DNA of 21,904 nucleotides from Bacilli bacterium (lineage in GTDB: Bacteria; Bacillota_I; Bacilli_A; Izemoplasmatales; Hujiaoplasmataceae): contig JAGYMP010000044.1 in NCBI GenBank assembly GCA_018400565.1, forward strand, positions 1-21,904, in the 5' to 3' direction. Of this stretch, positions 7,377 through 14,700 are shown one piece after another (within the stretch, counting starts at the first letter, position 1; each line of letters begins with the position of its first letter). Both the position numbers and the translations under genes were made by a program. The notes under the pieces were generated by a model. That model saw only the letters and a program-made list of their open reading frames with translations, ran no database searches and was not told where the DNA came from.

Positions 7377-8273
7377 TCAACTCAACTCAATCATTTTGTC
7401 AAGAGCTGTTTTAGCTTCAGACGCAATGGATGGATCAACAGTGATTTCAAATCGTTCTTCTTTGAGTGCGGTTAAAACATCTTCGGGACGTGTGAGTTTC
7501 ATATCACGACAACTGAGTCCTTCATTCAAAAGCACGAATGTTTTATCGGGATTGTTTTTCTTAAGCGGATGTAACAAGCCTTTGTCCGTCCCGATCACAA
7601 ACGTTTTCTTGTCGGATGTGGTCGCATAGTTTAAAATTTGTGAGGTCGATCCGACAAAATCTGCTTGTTTCAATACGTTAAGAGGTGCTTCCGGATGAAC
7701 CAGGATTTCGGCATCCGGATATTGTTTTCGTTTTGTTTCGATGTCTTTGATGTTTAAATTGTTGTGAATGTAACAATGGCCGGGCCAGACATCCATATCA
7801 AGATTCATCTGATCACGCAGATATGCACCAAGGTTTTTATCCGGTATATACAATAACTTCTTATTTTTGAAGTGGCTGACAATTGAGGCAGCACTTGAAC
7901 TCGTCACACATACATCGGAAAGTGCTTTGACATCAGCGCGTGTGTTGACATAACAAATGATTGTTTGTTCGGGATGTTTCTTTTTGTGTTTGGATAGTTT
8001 CTCAACATCAATCATGTTTGCCATGGCACATCCAGCATTTTTCACAGGTAAGAGTACCTTTTTTTCCGGGGACAGGATCTTTGCTGTTTCAGCCATGAAT
8101 TTTACCCCACAAAACACGATCATGTCGGCATCTGTTTTTGCGGCTTCTTTCGCAAGGGCAAGTGAATCACCGACAAAATCAGCGATATCCTGAATCGTAC
8201 CATCTTGATAAAAATGTGCGAGTATAACCACATTTTTCTCTTTTTTCAGTCTCTTGATCTCTTTTTCAATCAT
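7377..8273 (-). CDS. nadA: quinolinate synthase A
   Basis: This [4Fe-4S] enzyme condenses iminoaspartate with dihydroxyacetone phosphate to quinolinate. The 298-residue protein is the compact NadA type. The three cluster cysteines are visible at 82 (AGCAMAN), 167 (PGHCYIH) and 255 (GLSCRDM), with spacing like that of Thermotoga NadA. Further signatures are ILAHFYQ (17-23), VTSSSAA (123-129), HPEAP (193-197) and GSTSQI (208-213). The start has GAGGG about 6 nt upstream. It is the first gene of the nadA-nadB-PHP unit, driven by a consensus-like promoter that overlaps the rarA promoter. nadC is not in the operon. Confidence 0.96.
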   Translation of the reverse strand: MIEKEIKRLKKEKNVVILAHFYQDGTIQDIADFVGDSLALAKEAAKTDADMIVFCGVKFMAETAKILSPEKKVLLPVKNAGCAMANMIDVEKLSKHKKKHPEQTIICYVNTRADVKALSDVCVTSSSAASIVSHFKNKKLLYIPDKNLGAYLRDQMNLDMDVWPGHCYIHNNLNIKDIETKRKQYPDAEILVHPEAPLNVLKQADFVGSTSQILNYATTSDKKTFVIGTDKGLLHPLKKNNPDKTFVLLNEGLSCRDMKLTRPEDVLTALKEERFEITVDPSIASEAKTALDKMIELS

Positions 8274-8324
8274 ATAATCCCTCTTTCTGTATATCTGTTC
8301 ATTTAGGTTGACTACCCATTACTT

Positions 8325-8353
8325 ATTATATGCTTTTTTTACGCATTTGCCAA
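8325..8353 (-). promoter_or_regulatory. sigma-A type promoter of nadA operon
   Basis: On the minus strand TTGGCA (8353-8348), a 17-base spacer and TATAAT (8330-8325) form a near-consensus promoter, and it lacks the TGn extension. The -35 lies inside the spacer of the divergent rarA promoter, so the two should compete for polymerase. Confidence 0.75.
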
Positions 8354-8358
8354 GTGTG

Positions 8359-8367
8359 TGATATAAT
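8359..8367 (+). promoter_or_regulatory. extended -10 promoter of rarA
   Basis: TGATATAAT is a perfect TGn-extended -10, about 32 bases before the rarA ATG. The -35 position is poor (TTACGC at 8339-8344 with a 17-base spacer). Confidence 0.72.
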
Positions 8368-8398
8368 GGATTTATCATCCGTCAAAGGAGTTTTCGTG

Positions 8399-9646
8399 AT
8401 GTACGAACCCTTAGCAAGCCGCCTCAGACCAAAAACATTTGATGATGTCATCGGACAGGATCGAGTTGTTTCCATCATCGAACGCATGTTGGAACAAGAT
8501 AAACTTGTGTCTTTGATCTTATATGGGCCGACAGGAACCGGGAAGACAACGATCGCACGTCTCATATCCGATTATTTTCCCATGAACCATGCAACTTTCA
8601 ACGCCTCTGTCGATCCGAAATCAGAACTCAAAAAAGTCGTTGAACAAGCCAAACTCTATAAGAACATGCTACTGATAATCGATGAAATTCACCGTATGAA
8701 TAAAGATATCCAGGATTATTTGTTGCCCTATATCGAAAAAGGCACGGTCGTCATCGTGGGACTGACGACGGAAAACCCATACATCGCAGTGAATCCGGCC
8801 ATACGGAGTCGCACACAGATTTTCCGTATCGAGCGCATCGGCGAAGAAGGCATCGAAAAATTCCTGAGATCCATCGATCTTGATGTGTTTGATAAAAAAC
8901 TTCGCATCACCGATGATGCGTTCCGTTACATAGCCACGGGAGCGAACGGGGAAATCCGCACGGCAATCAATATGCTTGAACTCGCCTGCTTGAATGCGAA
9001 AGAGGATATGACCATCGATGTTGAGGAAGCAAAGACAACCGTTGGCAAACCACAAATCTCAGCCGATAAAAACGGAAATGACTATTATGATATCTTAAGT
9101 GCGTTCCACAAATCAGTTCGTGGCAGCGATGTCAATGCTGCTCTTCATTATCTTGCACGACTGATTGTCGCGGGTGATCTCAAATCACTTCTGAGACGCA
9201 TTCAAGCCATCGTTTATGAAGATATCGGACTTGCAAACCCGATGATGGGCGTCAAGGTCGATGCAGCCTGCAGCATCTGCCGTCAAGTTGGATTTCCGGA
9301 GGCGGTTAATGCATTGGGGGCCATCACCATTGAAATGTGTGTTTCACCCAAATCGAATTCGGCTCACCTCGCCGTTAACAAAGCCATCGATGATGTTAAG
9401 GCGGGGAAAACCTACAAAATTCCTTCTTATCTGATCAACAATCCCACCTATGATGATAAGCGTGCTTATCAATATCCCCATGACTTCAAGGGGCATATCA
9501 TCAACGAACAATACCTTCCCGACAAACTTCAAGGCAAACAGTATTATCATCCCCAGACACACACAAAATTAGAGAAACGGTTTGCCGAACAATATGAAAA
9601 ATATGAAGCAATCATCAAAGGCAAAAATAAAAAGACGAACGGATAA
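8399..9646 (+). CDS. rarA: replication-associated recombination protein A (AAA+ ATPase)
   Basis: RarA (MgsA/WRNIP1 family) is a clamp-loader-like AAA+ ATPase acting at stalled replication forks with SSB and RecA. The 415-residue protein starts at the ATG at 8399, which has AAAGGAG at 8384-8390, 8 nt upstream. A GTG at 8396 is a possible alternative. The frame is open further upstream, but the promoter lies there. Walker A is GPTGTGKT (43-50), Walker B LLIIDEIH (91-98), sensor 1 GLTTEN (121-126) and the arginine-finger segment RSR (136-138). The C-terminal MgsA signatures YEDIGLANP and HDFKGHIINEQYLP are both present. The gene is monocistronic, and its last codons form one arm of the terminator it shares with the convergent RNase J gene. 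Confidence 0.96.
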   Translation: MYEPLASRLRPKTFDDVIGQDRVVSIIERMLEQDKLVSLILYGPTGTGKTTIARLISDYFPMNHATFNASVDPKSELKKVVEQAKLYKNMLLIIDEIHRMNKDIQDYLLPYIEKGTVVIVGLTTENPYIAVNPAIRSRTQIFRIERIGEEGIEKFLRSIDLDVFDKKLRITDDAFRYIATGANGEIRTAINMLELACLNAKEDMTIDVEEAKTTVGKPQISADKNGNDYYDILSAFHKSVRGSDVNAALHYLARLIVAGDLKSLLRRIQAIVYEDIGLANPMMGVKVDAACSICRQVGFPEAVNALGAITIEMCVSPKSNSAHLAVNKAIDDVKAGKTYKIPSYLINNPTYDDKRAYQYPHDFKGHIINEQYLPDKLQGKQYYHPQTHTKLEKRFAEQYEKYEAIIKGKNKKTNG

Positions 9647-9658
9647 GTTCGTCTTTTT
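9629..9658. terminator. bidirectional terminator between rarA and RNase J gene
   Basis: A perfect 12-bp stem AAAAAGACGAAC (9629-9640) / GTTCGTCTTTTT (9647-9658) encloses a 6-nt loop that contains the rarA stop codon. U-tracts follow on both strands, so it can end both convergent transcripts. Confidence 0.88.
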
Positions 9659-9669
9659 ATAATTTAGTA

Positions 9670-11358
9670 TTATGATGACACTTTATCTTTTTGCGTGTCC
9701 ACTACGACAGGAATGATATATGGACGGCGTTTTGTTTCCTTGAACAAATATTTGGAAACTTCTTTGCGTAAATCATCCTTGAACGAGCGCCAATCGATGT
9801 ATTTTTGGTTAAAGTGTTTAAAGACAACGTTTTCATAAATAACTTTGATTTGCTTGATGATTTCTTTATTCCCTTTCATATGCATGAAACCGCGGCTGAT
9901 GACTTCGGGTTTGTTAAGCATGAGGTGTTTGCGTGCATCGATGTTGCCCGCAATCATCACAAAACCGTCATCACTCAACATTTCGCGTTCTTTCAGGATG
10001 ATGTTGTTGATATCGGTTTCAAGGTTGCCGTCAATCATGATGGATCCGCTGGAAATTGAATCGTTGCGCTTTTTCATGACACCGTCTTCGAATAAAAGGA
10101 CATCACCGTTTTCAATCACTGCTACATGGTCATTATCATACCCGTAATCCAGGGCGATTTTTTCCTGTTGGTGTTGATCTTTGAACTCACCGTTGATCGG
10201 GACGATGTATTTGGGACGCAGGATACTGTACATCAGTTTGATGTCTTCACTTCCCGCATGGAATTTCGCCAAAGCATTTTTATCAATTTTCAGGACATCG
10301 ACGTCAAGTCTGTAAAGCATGTCATAGGTTTTCGCAGCGATTTCTTCCGTACCGGGATAAGGCGGACACATCACCATGACCGTATCATCTGATTTCAGTT
10401 GCAACAGGCGGTCATAGCCCTTAACCATGCGTTGCAGCATGAAAAACGGTTCGTGGCGTTCGCCGGTGACCAAAAAGACGACATCATCAAATTCATTTTT
10501 ATTGTTATCGTCGATGAATTTGAGACGCATCAATTTGTCTTTGGGGATTTTGATGTAACCCAGGGATTCGCCGATATCAACCATGCGTTGAGCGCGCCGT
10601 CCGATGATGGCAATTTTTTTGTTTTGATTGATGGCTTCGTTGATGACTTTTTGGATGTTGGAAAGCTCCGTTGAATACATGCCGACAATGACGCGGTGTT
10701 TCGCTTGCTTGATGGTTTTGCGGACACTGTGGATCAGCGCGTAATCCGTCGTTGAATGACCGTATGAACCGGCACCGGATGATTCATTGAACAAAGCGAG
10801 CACGCCTTGTTTGTTGTAATCGGCCAGAGCCTGAAAATCGGTCCTGTAATTCTCTTCGACATTTTGGTCAAACGTGTAATCTGTTGCATACACCATGACA
10901 CCATCATCCGTAAACACGGCAATGCCGTTGGTTTCGGGAATGGAATGGGTCGTGCTGAAAAATTCAACCGAAAACCCGCCGAAACTGACTGCGTGTCGGC
11001 GCTGTAAATTCCTAAGATCCTTTTTCTCGGGATCGATGTTGTATTCTTTTAAGTAATCCTTGATGATCGCAAGGGAGAAGCGTGTCGCATATACGGGCAC
11101 GTCAATGATTGACAACAACATCGGCAATGCTCCGATATTCTTGTCATGTGCATGTGAAATGAAAATTGCTTGGATGTCGTTTTTCCTCGACTCGATGTAA
11201 CTCATGTCCGGAACGATAGCATCCACGCCGAGAAGGTCGGCCCCCGGATGTTTTAAACCGGCATCAAAAATGACGATCTGATTGTTGATCTCGAGGCAAT
11301 ACATGTTTTTGCCGGATTCGCCCAGACCGCCGAGTGCTAAAAATTTAATTCGTTTCAT
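9670..11358 (-). CDS. RNase J family protein with degenerate metal-2 site (RNase J2-like)
   Basis: Over 562 residues this has the RNase J architecture: a metallo-beta-lactamase part, an inserted beta-CASP domain and a C-terminal domain. It begins ALGGLGESGKN (8-18), as in RNase J. Canonical HxHxDH is here HAHDKN: His69 and His71 stay, but the Asp is Lys73 and the last His is Asn74. His138 (THSIP) and Asp160 (YATDY) are kept, while the His of the usual HGE motif is Asn389 (INGEF). So the metal-1 ligands and the bridging Asp persist, and the three ligands specific to metal 2 are gone. By analogy with Firmicutes RNase J2, it is probably a weak or inactive partner of an RNase J1 encoded elsewhere, inside an mRNA decay complex. 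AGAAAGGA lies 7 nt before the ATG. Confidence 0.9.
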   Translation of the reverse strand: MKRIKFLALGGLGESGKNMYCLEINNQIVIFDAGLKHPGADLLGVDAIVPDMSYIESRKNDIQAIFISHAHDKNIGALPMLLSIIDVPVYATRFSLAIIKDYLKEYNIDPEKKDLRNLQRRHAVSFGGFSVEFFSTTHSIPETNGIAVFTDDGVMVYATDYTFDQNVEENYRTDFQALADYNKQGVLALFNESSGAGSYGHSTTDYALIHSVRKTIKQAKHRVIVGMYSTELSNIQKVINEAINQNKKIAIIGRRAQRMVDIGESLGYIKIPKDKLMRLKFIDDNNKNEFDDVVFLVTGERHEPFFMLQRMVKGYDRLLQLKSDDTVMVMCPPYPGTEEIAAKTYDMLYRLDVDVLKIDKNALAKFHAGSEDIKLMYSILRPKYIVPINGEFKDQHQQEKIALDYGYDNDHVAVIENGDVLLFEDGVMKKRNDSISSGSIMIDGNLETDINNIILKEREMLSDDGFVMIAGNIDARKHLMLNKPEVISRGFMHMKGNKEIIKQIKVIYENVVFKHFNQKYIDWRSFKDDLRKEVSKYLFKETKRRPYIIPVVVDTQKDKVSS

Positions 11359-11424
11359 AGTGTAATCCTTTCTGTTGGTGAATATATTGAATTGTTGACT
11401 TTGATATTCTCAGTCTTCTAATGT

Positions 11425-11453
11425 ATTATACATGATTTCGTAAAAATTTTAAA
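11425..11453 (-). promoter_or_regulatory. promoter of the RNase J-like gene
   Basis: On the minus strand TTTAAA (11453-11448), a 17-base spacer and TATAAT (11430-11425). The -35 matches consensus at four of six positions and there is no correctly placed TGn. Confidence 0.6.
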
Positions 11454-11508
11454 CTCTATTGCCCATTGATGATTTTTATGAGCGTCCGTTCTTATTTTAA
11501 ATATGATG

Positions 11509-11517
11509 TGTTACAAT
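11509..11517 (+). promoter_or_regulatory. extended -10 promoter of recU
   Basis: TGTTACAAT is an extended -10 with one change in the hexamer. The expected start near 11524 falls on the SD sequence itself, so the transcript would be nearly leaderless upstream of the SD. Confidence 0.6.
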
Positions 11518-11534
11518 ATAAACAGGTGATGATT

Positions 11535-12107
11535 ATGAATTATCCCAATAGAAAAGTCAAGAGAAAGCGAAAAAGCAACACCACCGCGAACCGAGGGATG
11601 AATCTCGAATCGGCCATTAATGACACCAATCAATTTTATATTGACAATGATATGGCTTATATCTATAAAAAGCCGATACCGATTCAGGTCGTCAATGTCG
11701 ATTACAAGAAACGCAGCGCCGCAAAAATTGTTGAAGCTTATTACCAAGTACCTTCAACAACAGACTATAATGGTATTTACAAAGGGAAATACATTGATTT
11801 TGAAGCTAAAGAGACGAAAAACAAAACATCATTTCCTTTGAAAAACATTCATGACCACCAAGTTGAACACTTGATTAATGTCAAAAGACATGGTGGCATC
11901 AGTTTTATCATTGTCTATTTTTCAACTCTCGATGAAACGTTCCTTTTGTTGAGCGAGCATGTCAAACGTTTCTACGATCGCGCTAAAACTGGACGCAAAT
12001 CGATCACATATGATGAATTCGTGTCTTATGGCCGCCGGATCAAGGAAGGATACCGAAAACGGTTGGACTTTCTCTCAATCATCGATGACTTGCTGAAGAT
12101 GGAATGA
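11535..12107 (+). CDS. recU: Holliday junction resolvase RecU
   Basis: RecU cleaves Holliday junctions in Firmicutes, working with RuvAB. The 190-residue protein starts at the ATG at 11535, which has AGGTGAT (11524-11530) 4 nt upstream. An ATG at 11529 overlaps that SD and is unlikely. Signatures are NRGMNLESAI (19-28) and the nuclease core YIDFEAKETKNKTSFPL (86-102), with acidic residues at 88 and 90 and Lys at 92, and the stalk region (about 58-82) that inserts into the junction. The length is close to B. subtilis RecU (about 206). In many Firmicutes recU neighbours a penicillin-binding protein gene; here it stands alone, convergent with the LTA synthase gene. Confidence 0.95.
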   Translation: MNYPNRKVKRKRKSNTTANRGMNLESAINDTNQFYIDNDMAYIYKKPIPIQVVNVDYKKRSAAKIVEAYYQVPSTTDYNGIYKGKYIDFEAKETKNKTSFPLKNIHDHQVEHLINVKRHGGISFIIVYFSTLDETFLLLSEHVKRFYDRAKTGRKSITYDEFVSYGRRIKEGYRKRLDFLSIIDDLLKME

Positions 12108-12133
12108 AAGACATGGTTTTATTCATACAACAA

Positions 12134-12180
12134 AAAACGCCGTATCCATCACATGTTTTTGCGTGATGGGCGGCGTTTTC
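12134..12180. terminator. bidirectional terminator between recU and ltaS
   Basis: A long hairpin with outer stem AAAACGCCG (12134-12142) / CGGCGTTTT (12171-12179), a small internal bulge, then CCATCAC (12146-12152) / GTGATGG (12163-12169). Plus-strand transcripts meet TTTTCTCTTT, and minus-strand transcripts from ltaS meet six U residues. Confidence 0.85.
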
Positions 12181-12197
12181 TCTTTGGCTTGCATTGT

Positions 12198-14156
12198 TTA
12201 CAAGGGTTGAAAACGACTTCTTCGGAAAAAGACGGTGTCTTTTCTGGCTTTGGGAATGGCATAATAATCGATAGTCAATAACCAATTATTCATTTTCCGG
12301 CGATAGATATATTCGTTTGTTGCTGCCATGGCATCATCACGTGTCATCATATCATTGAATAGGCTCACGGCGTCTTTTTCGATGTCATAAGCAAAATCAT
12401 CCGTCAAGAGACTTCCGTTCGAAAATGAAACGGCATTTGCGGTATCACCATATATATCCTGACCAAAAACGTGATTGTGATTGAGATCCAACCCGAACAA
12501 GTTCGCAACAGTGGGTAGAATATCGATTGATGCAAAAAGTGAGTTGTCTGTCATGGGGTCTAAATCAGGATTATAAATAATCATCGGTACACGTTGGATG
12601 TCCAATGCATCATTGTCACGTTTGCTTTCATCATAAGCGGCGATAACCTCACGGTCCATGCCGTAAGCATAATGATCGCCGTAAATCATAATGATTGTAT
12701 CATCGGCTTTACCGGCTGCCTCTAGACTGTCTAAGAGATAACCGACCGCCAGATCGAGTTCATATTGCGTTGCATGGTAATACAAAACACTTTCATCGGG
12801 AATTTCTCTGTTCTGTTCTTCAAAAACCGCTTTGATAAAGGGTAAGTTTTTATTTGCGATTTGATGACTGTCATCATAAGGCAGATGCCCTGAAACGGTC
12901 AAAATATATGAAAAATACGGCTCTTCTTTGTCAAGGAGGATGTCAACGGTTTTCTCCATCAATTCCAAATCGCTTTGCCATTGATGCTTACCGCCAAACT
13001 TTGTGTCATCTTCATCAAGCATACCAAGACGCTCGCTGCCGAAATATTCGTTGTATCCCAATGTTTCGGGATGGAACACCGAACGCGGATAAAAATAATC
13101 GGTATAATTATGAAATGAATATGTATCGTAGCCTTCGTTTGCGAATAAACGCGGCAGGGATTGGGGAAAAGCGTTGTCTTGAAAAGCATCCATGGTCAAT
13201 TCAACATGGTTATGGGGATAAAGACCGGTCTGACTCATGAACTCGGTATCTGCGGTATTACGGTAATAAAGCGGAGAATAAAACCGATCATACGACCACC
13301 CGTTTTCTGCCATTTCATAAAGATTAGGTGTCAACGAGGGATCGAGTGCATAAGTGTCGAATGATTCTGCCATGATCATAATAAAGTTTTTATCTTCAAA
13401 AATATTTGTTTTGTCATTGGATTCATGATCGATTTGTTCGAAGAAATAATCATTTATTTTCTGATACATGTCATTTTTTTCAATGTCTTCCGCGACCGAT
13501 ATCGCAATATCACGTTGGAGATAGGTAAAAACACCAAACTTATCGATGGAACGATAAGGACTATAGTTCTCTTTGTATAAATCATAATCTGAATATGTGT
13601 AAGGGGATTCAACTGCACTCACTGTTGTCCTTGAGATTGTCAGATTCGCCAGCGCCATCAATGCGACCCCTATAAACATTGACAAGGCAAAATCCCAGAC
13701 ATTTTTAAAGAAGAAAATCCGTTTGGGAAGATCTTGGTTTTTGTAATATCTAAACAAACATATACTGACAATCGGCGGAATAAGATAAAGCATATGGATC
13801 CATTCGATTTTTTTCTTAAATCGACCGATAAATGTGACGCCGGCCAATGCATCGCCGGTGATTGAAAAAGAAAAGAAACCGTTAAAAATACGGTAATACA
13901 TATCCTGAGCAAAATAGATGAAAGTCACAACAAATATGATCAAAAGCAAAGCGGTGCGTAACAAGTGCCTGGGAAGTAAACGTAAAAAGAACAAAATGAA
14001 CAACGTATATGCGTTCACGAACAAAAATATCTGGATAAGATATTCCGGACGATTAAGACCGATGATGCTCACACGGAAAAGCAGCTCCAAAAACAAGAGA
14101 GCCGAAAGGATAAAAATATAAAGGAATATGATAAAATTTTTTTTGATATGTTTCAT
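12198..14156 (-). CDS. ltaS: lipoteichoic acid synthase, LtaS type
   Basis: LtaS polymerises glycerol-phosphate from phosphatidylglycerol on the outer face of the membrane. The 652-residue protein has five hydrophobic helices (about 9-30, 39-61, 66-88, 121-138, 153-172), an extracytoplasmic linker and a sulfatase-like domain. Catalytic and metal residues can be placed by analogy with S. aureus LtaS: Glu264 (MAESF), the nucleophile Thr301 (RNTADTEF), Trp393, His424 (SGHLPY) and Asp494-His495 (GDHYAYG). All are present, so it should be active, and it marks the organism as a monoderm with a PG-derived polymer. AAAGGAG lies 8 nt before the ATG. The family also includes LTA primases and phosphoglycerol transferases, so the exact reaction is less sure than the fold. 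Confidence 0.9.
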   Translation of the reverse strand: MKHIKKNFIIFLYIFILSALLFLELLFRVSIIGLNRPEYLIQIFLFVNAYTLFILFFLRLLPRHLLRTALLLIIFVVTFIYFAQDMYYRIFNGFFSFSITGDALAGVTFIGRFKKKIEWIHMLYLIPPIVSICLFRYYKNQDLPKRIFFFKNVWDFALSMFIGVALMALANLTISRTTVSAVESPYTYSDYDLYKENYSPYRSIDKFGVFTYLQRDIAISVAEDIEKNDMYQKINDYFFEQIDHESNDKTNIFEDKNFIMIMAESFDTYALDPSLTPNLYEMAENGWSYDRFYSPLYYRNTADTEFMSQTGLYPHNHVELTMDAFQDNAFPQSLPRLFANEGYDTYSFHNYTDYFYPRSVFHPETLGYNEYFGSERLGMLDEDDTKFGGKHQWQSDLELMEKTVDILLDKEEPYFSYILTVSGHLPYDDSHQIANKNLPFIKAVFEEQNREIPDESVLYYHATQYELDLAVGYLLDSLEAAGKADDTIIMIYGDHYAYGMDREVIAAYDESKRDNDALDIQRVPMIIYNPDLDPMTDNSLFASIDILPTVANLFGLDLNHNHVFGQDIYGDTANAVSFSNGSLLTDDFAYDIEKDAVSLFNDMMTRDDAMAATNEYIYRRKMNNWLLTIDYYAIPKARKDTVFFRRSRFQPL

Positions 14157-14177
14157 GTTCGTTGCTCCTTTATCTAT

Positions 14178-14186
14178 ATTATAACA
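14178..14186 (-). promoter_or_regulatory. extended -10 promoter of ltaS
   Basis: On the minus strand TGTTATAAT, a perfect extended -10, 21 bases before the ltaS ATG. Confidence 0.7.
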
Positions 14187-14228
14187 AAAAGATGACGTGT
14201 TTTGATGTTTTTTTTAACTTTTTTATGA

Positions 14229-14257
14229 ATGAAGCACCGCTTTGTGCGGTGCTTCAT
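14229..14257 (-). terminator. strong hairpin after the htpG operon
   Basis: A perfect 12-bp stem ATGAAGCACCGC (14229-14240) / GCGGTGCTTCAT (14246-14257) with a TTTGT loop lies just beyond the small gene's stop. On the minus strand it is followed by a run of A, not U, so it is not a classical intrinsic terminator. It may protect the 3' end or act with a factor. Confidence 0.5.
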
Positions 14258-14259
14258 GT

Positions 14260-14700
14260 TTATTCAAACACTGTGTTCGAATGTTTCACAACATGGTCCA
14301 TGTTATTGCGAATGATATCCGCATAAACCTCAGCCAACTCGTCGGGAGACTTGGTTGAATAAACCGTGCCTTGTTTTTCCGTGAATGCAAATACTTCCGA
14401 TATTCTTTTGTGTGTCGGTTTATCAAGACCGGGAATGCTCTTCCCTTTGGTGATTTCCGAAAGGTAAAACTTCTTTTCTTGTTTGTTTTTGCGTGCATGA
14501 TTGTGGTATGTCAAAGAGGCGCTTAAGTAGTGGTTTTTCTCATAAAGGGTAAAACGCCATTCAACAAACCGTTTTTTGTTCGGCCGGATTTCACAAGACA
14601 GATAAGGGCCGAGTTTGGTTTTGCCATGTCGAAATTTTGTTTTATGGTTGTCTTTCAGAAAATCAAGATTATGCTTCAGTGTTTTTAGGACTTTATTCAT
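14260..14700 (-). CDS. hypothetical basic protein coupled to htpG
   Basis: I do not recognise this 146-residue protein. It is rich in Lys, His and Arg, with no signal peptide, membrane segment or Cys pair motif; its single Cys is in LSCEIRP (about 34-40). The middle reads as alternating strand-like segments (RFVEWRFTLYE, HYLSASLTYHN), followed by a helical C-terminus (about 120-136), suggesting a small alpha/beta cytosolic protein, perhaps binding nucleic acid or another acidic partner. Its ATG overlaps the htpG stop (ATGA at 14697-14700), so it should be co-transcribed and translationally coupled with the chaperone and share its CIRCE control. It is real rather than a shadow: the overlap is exact, its length is sensible and a hairpin follows. 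Confidence 0.75.
   Translation of the reverse strand: MNKVLKTLKHNLDFLKDNHKTKFRHGKTKLGPYLSCEIRPNKKRFVEWRFTLYEKNHYLSASLTYHNHARKNKQEKKFYLSEITKGKSIPGLDKPTHKRISEVFAFTEKQGTVYSTKSPDELAEVYADIIRNNMDHVVKHSNTVFE

Noticed and set aside
8296..8318. NAD-repressor operator in the nadA leader (GGTTGACTACC, imperfect palindrome)
   Set aside because: Only the outer three bases of each half are symmetric, and I cannot match it to a known NiaR or NrtR consensus with confidence.
14229..14257. Ordinary rho-independent terminator for the htpG operon
   Set aside because: The stem is excellent, but the minus-strand sequence after it is A-rich rather than U-rich, so it is listed only as a probable 3'-end hairpin.
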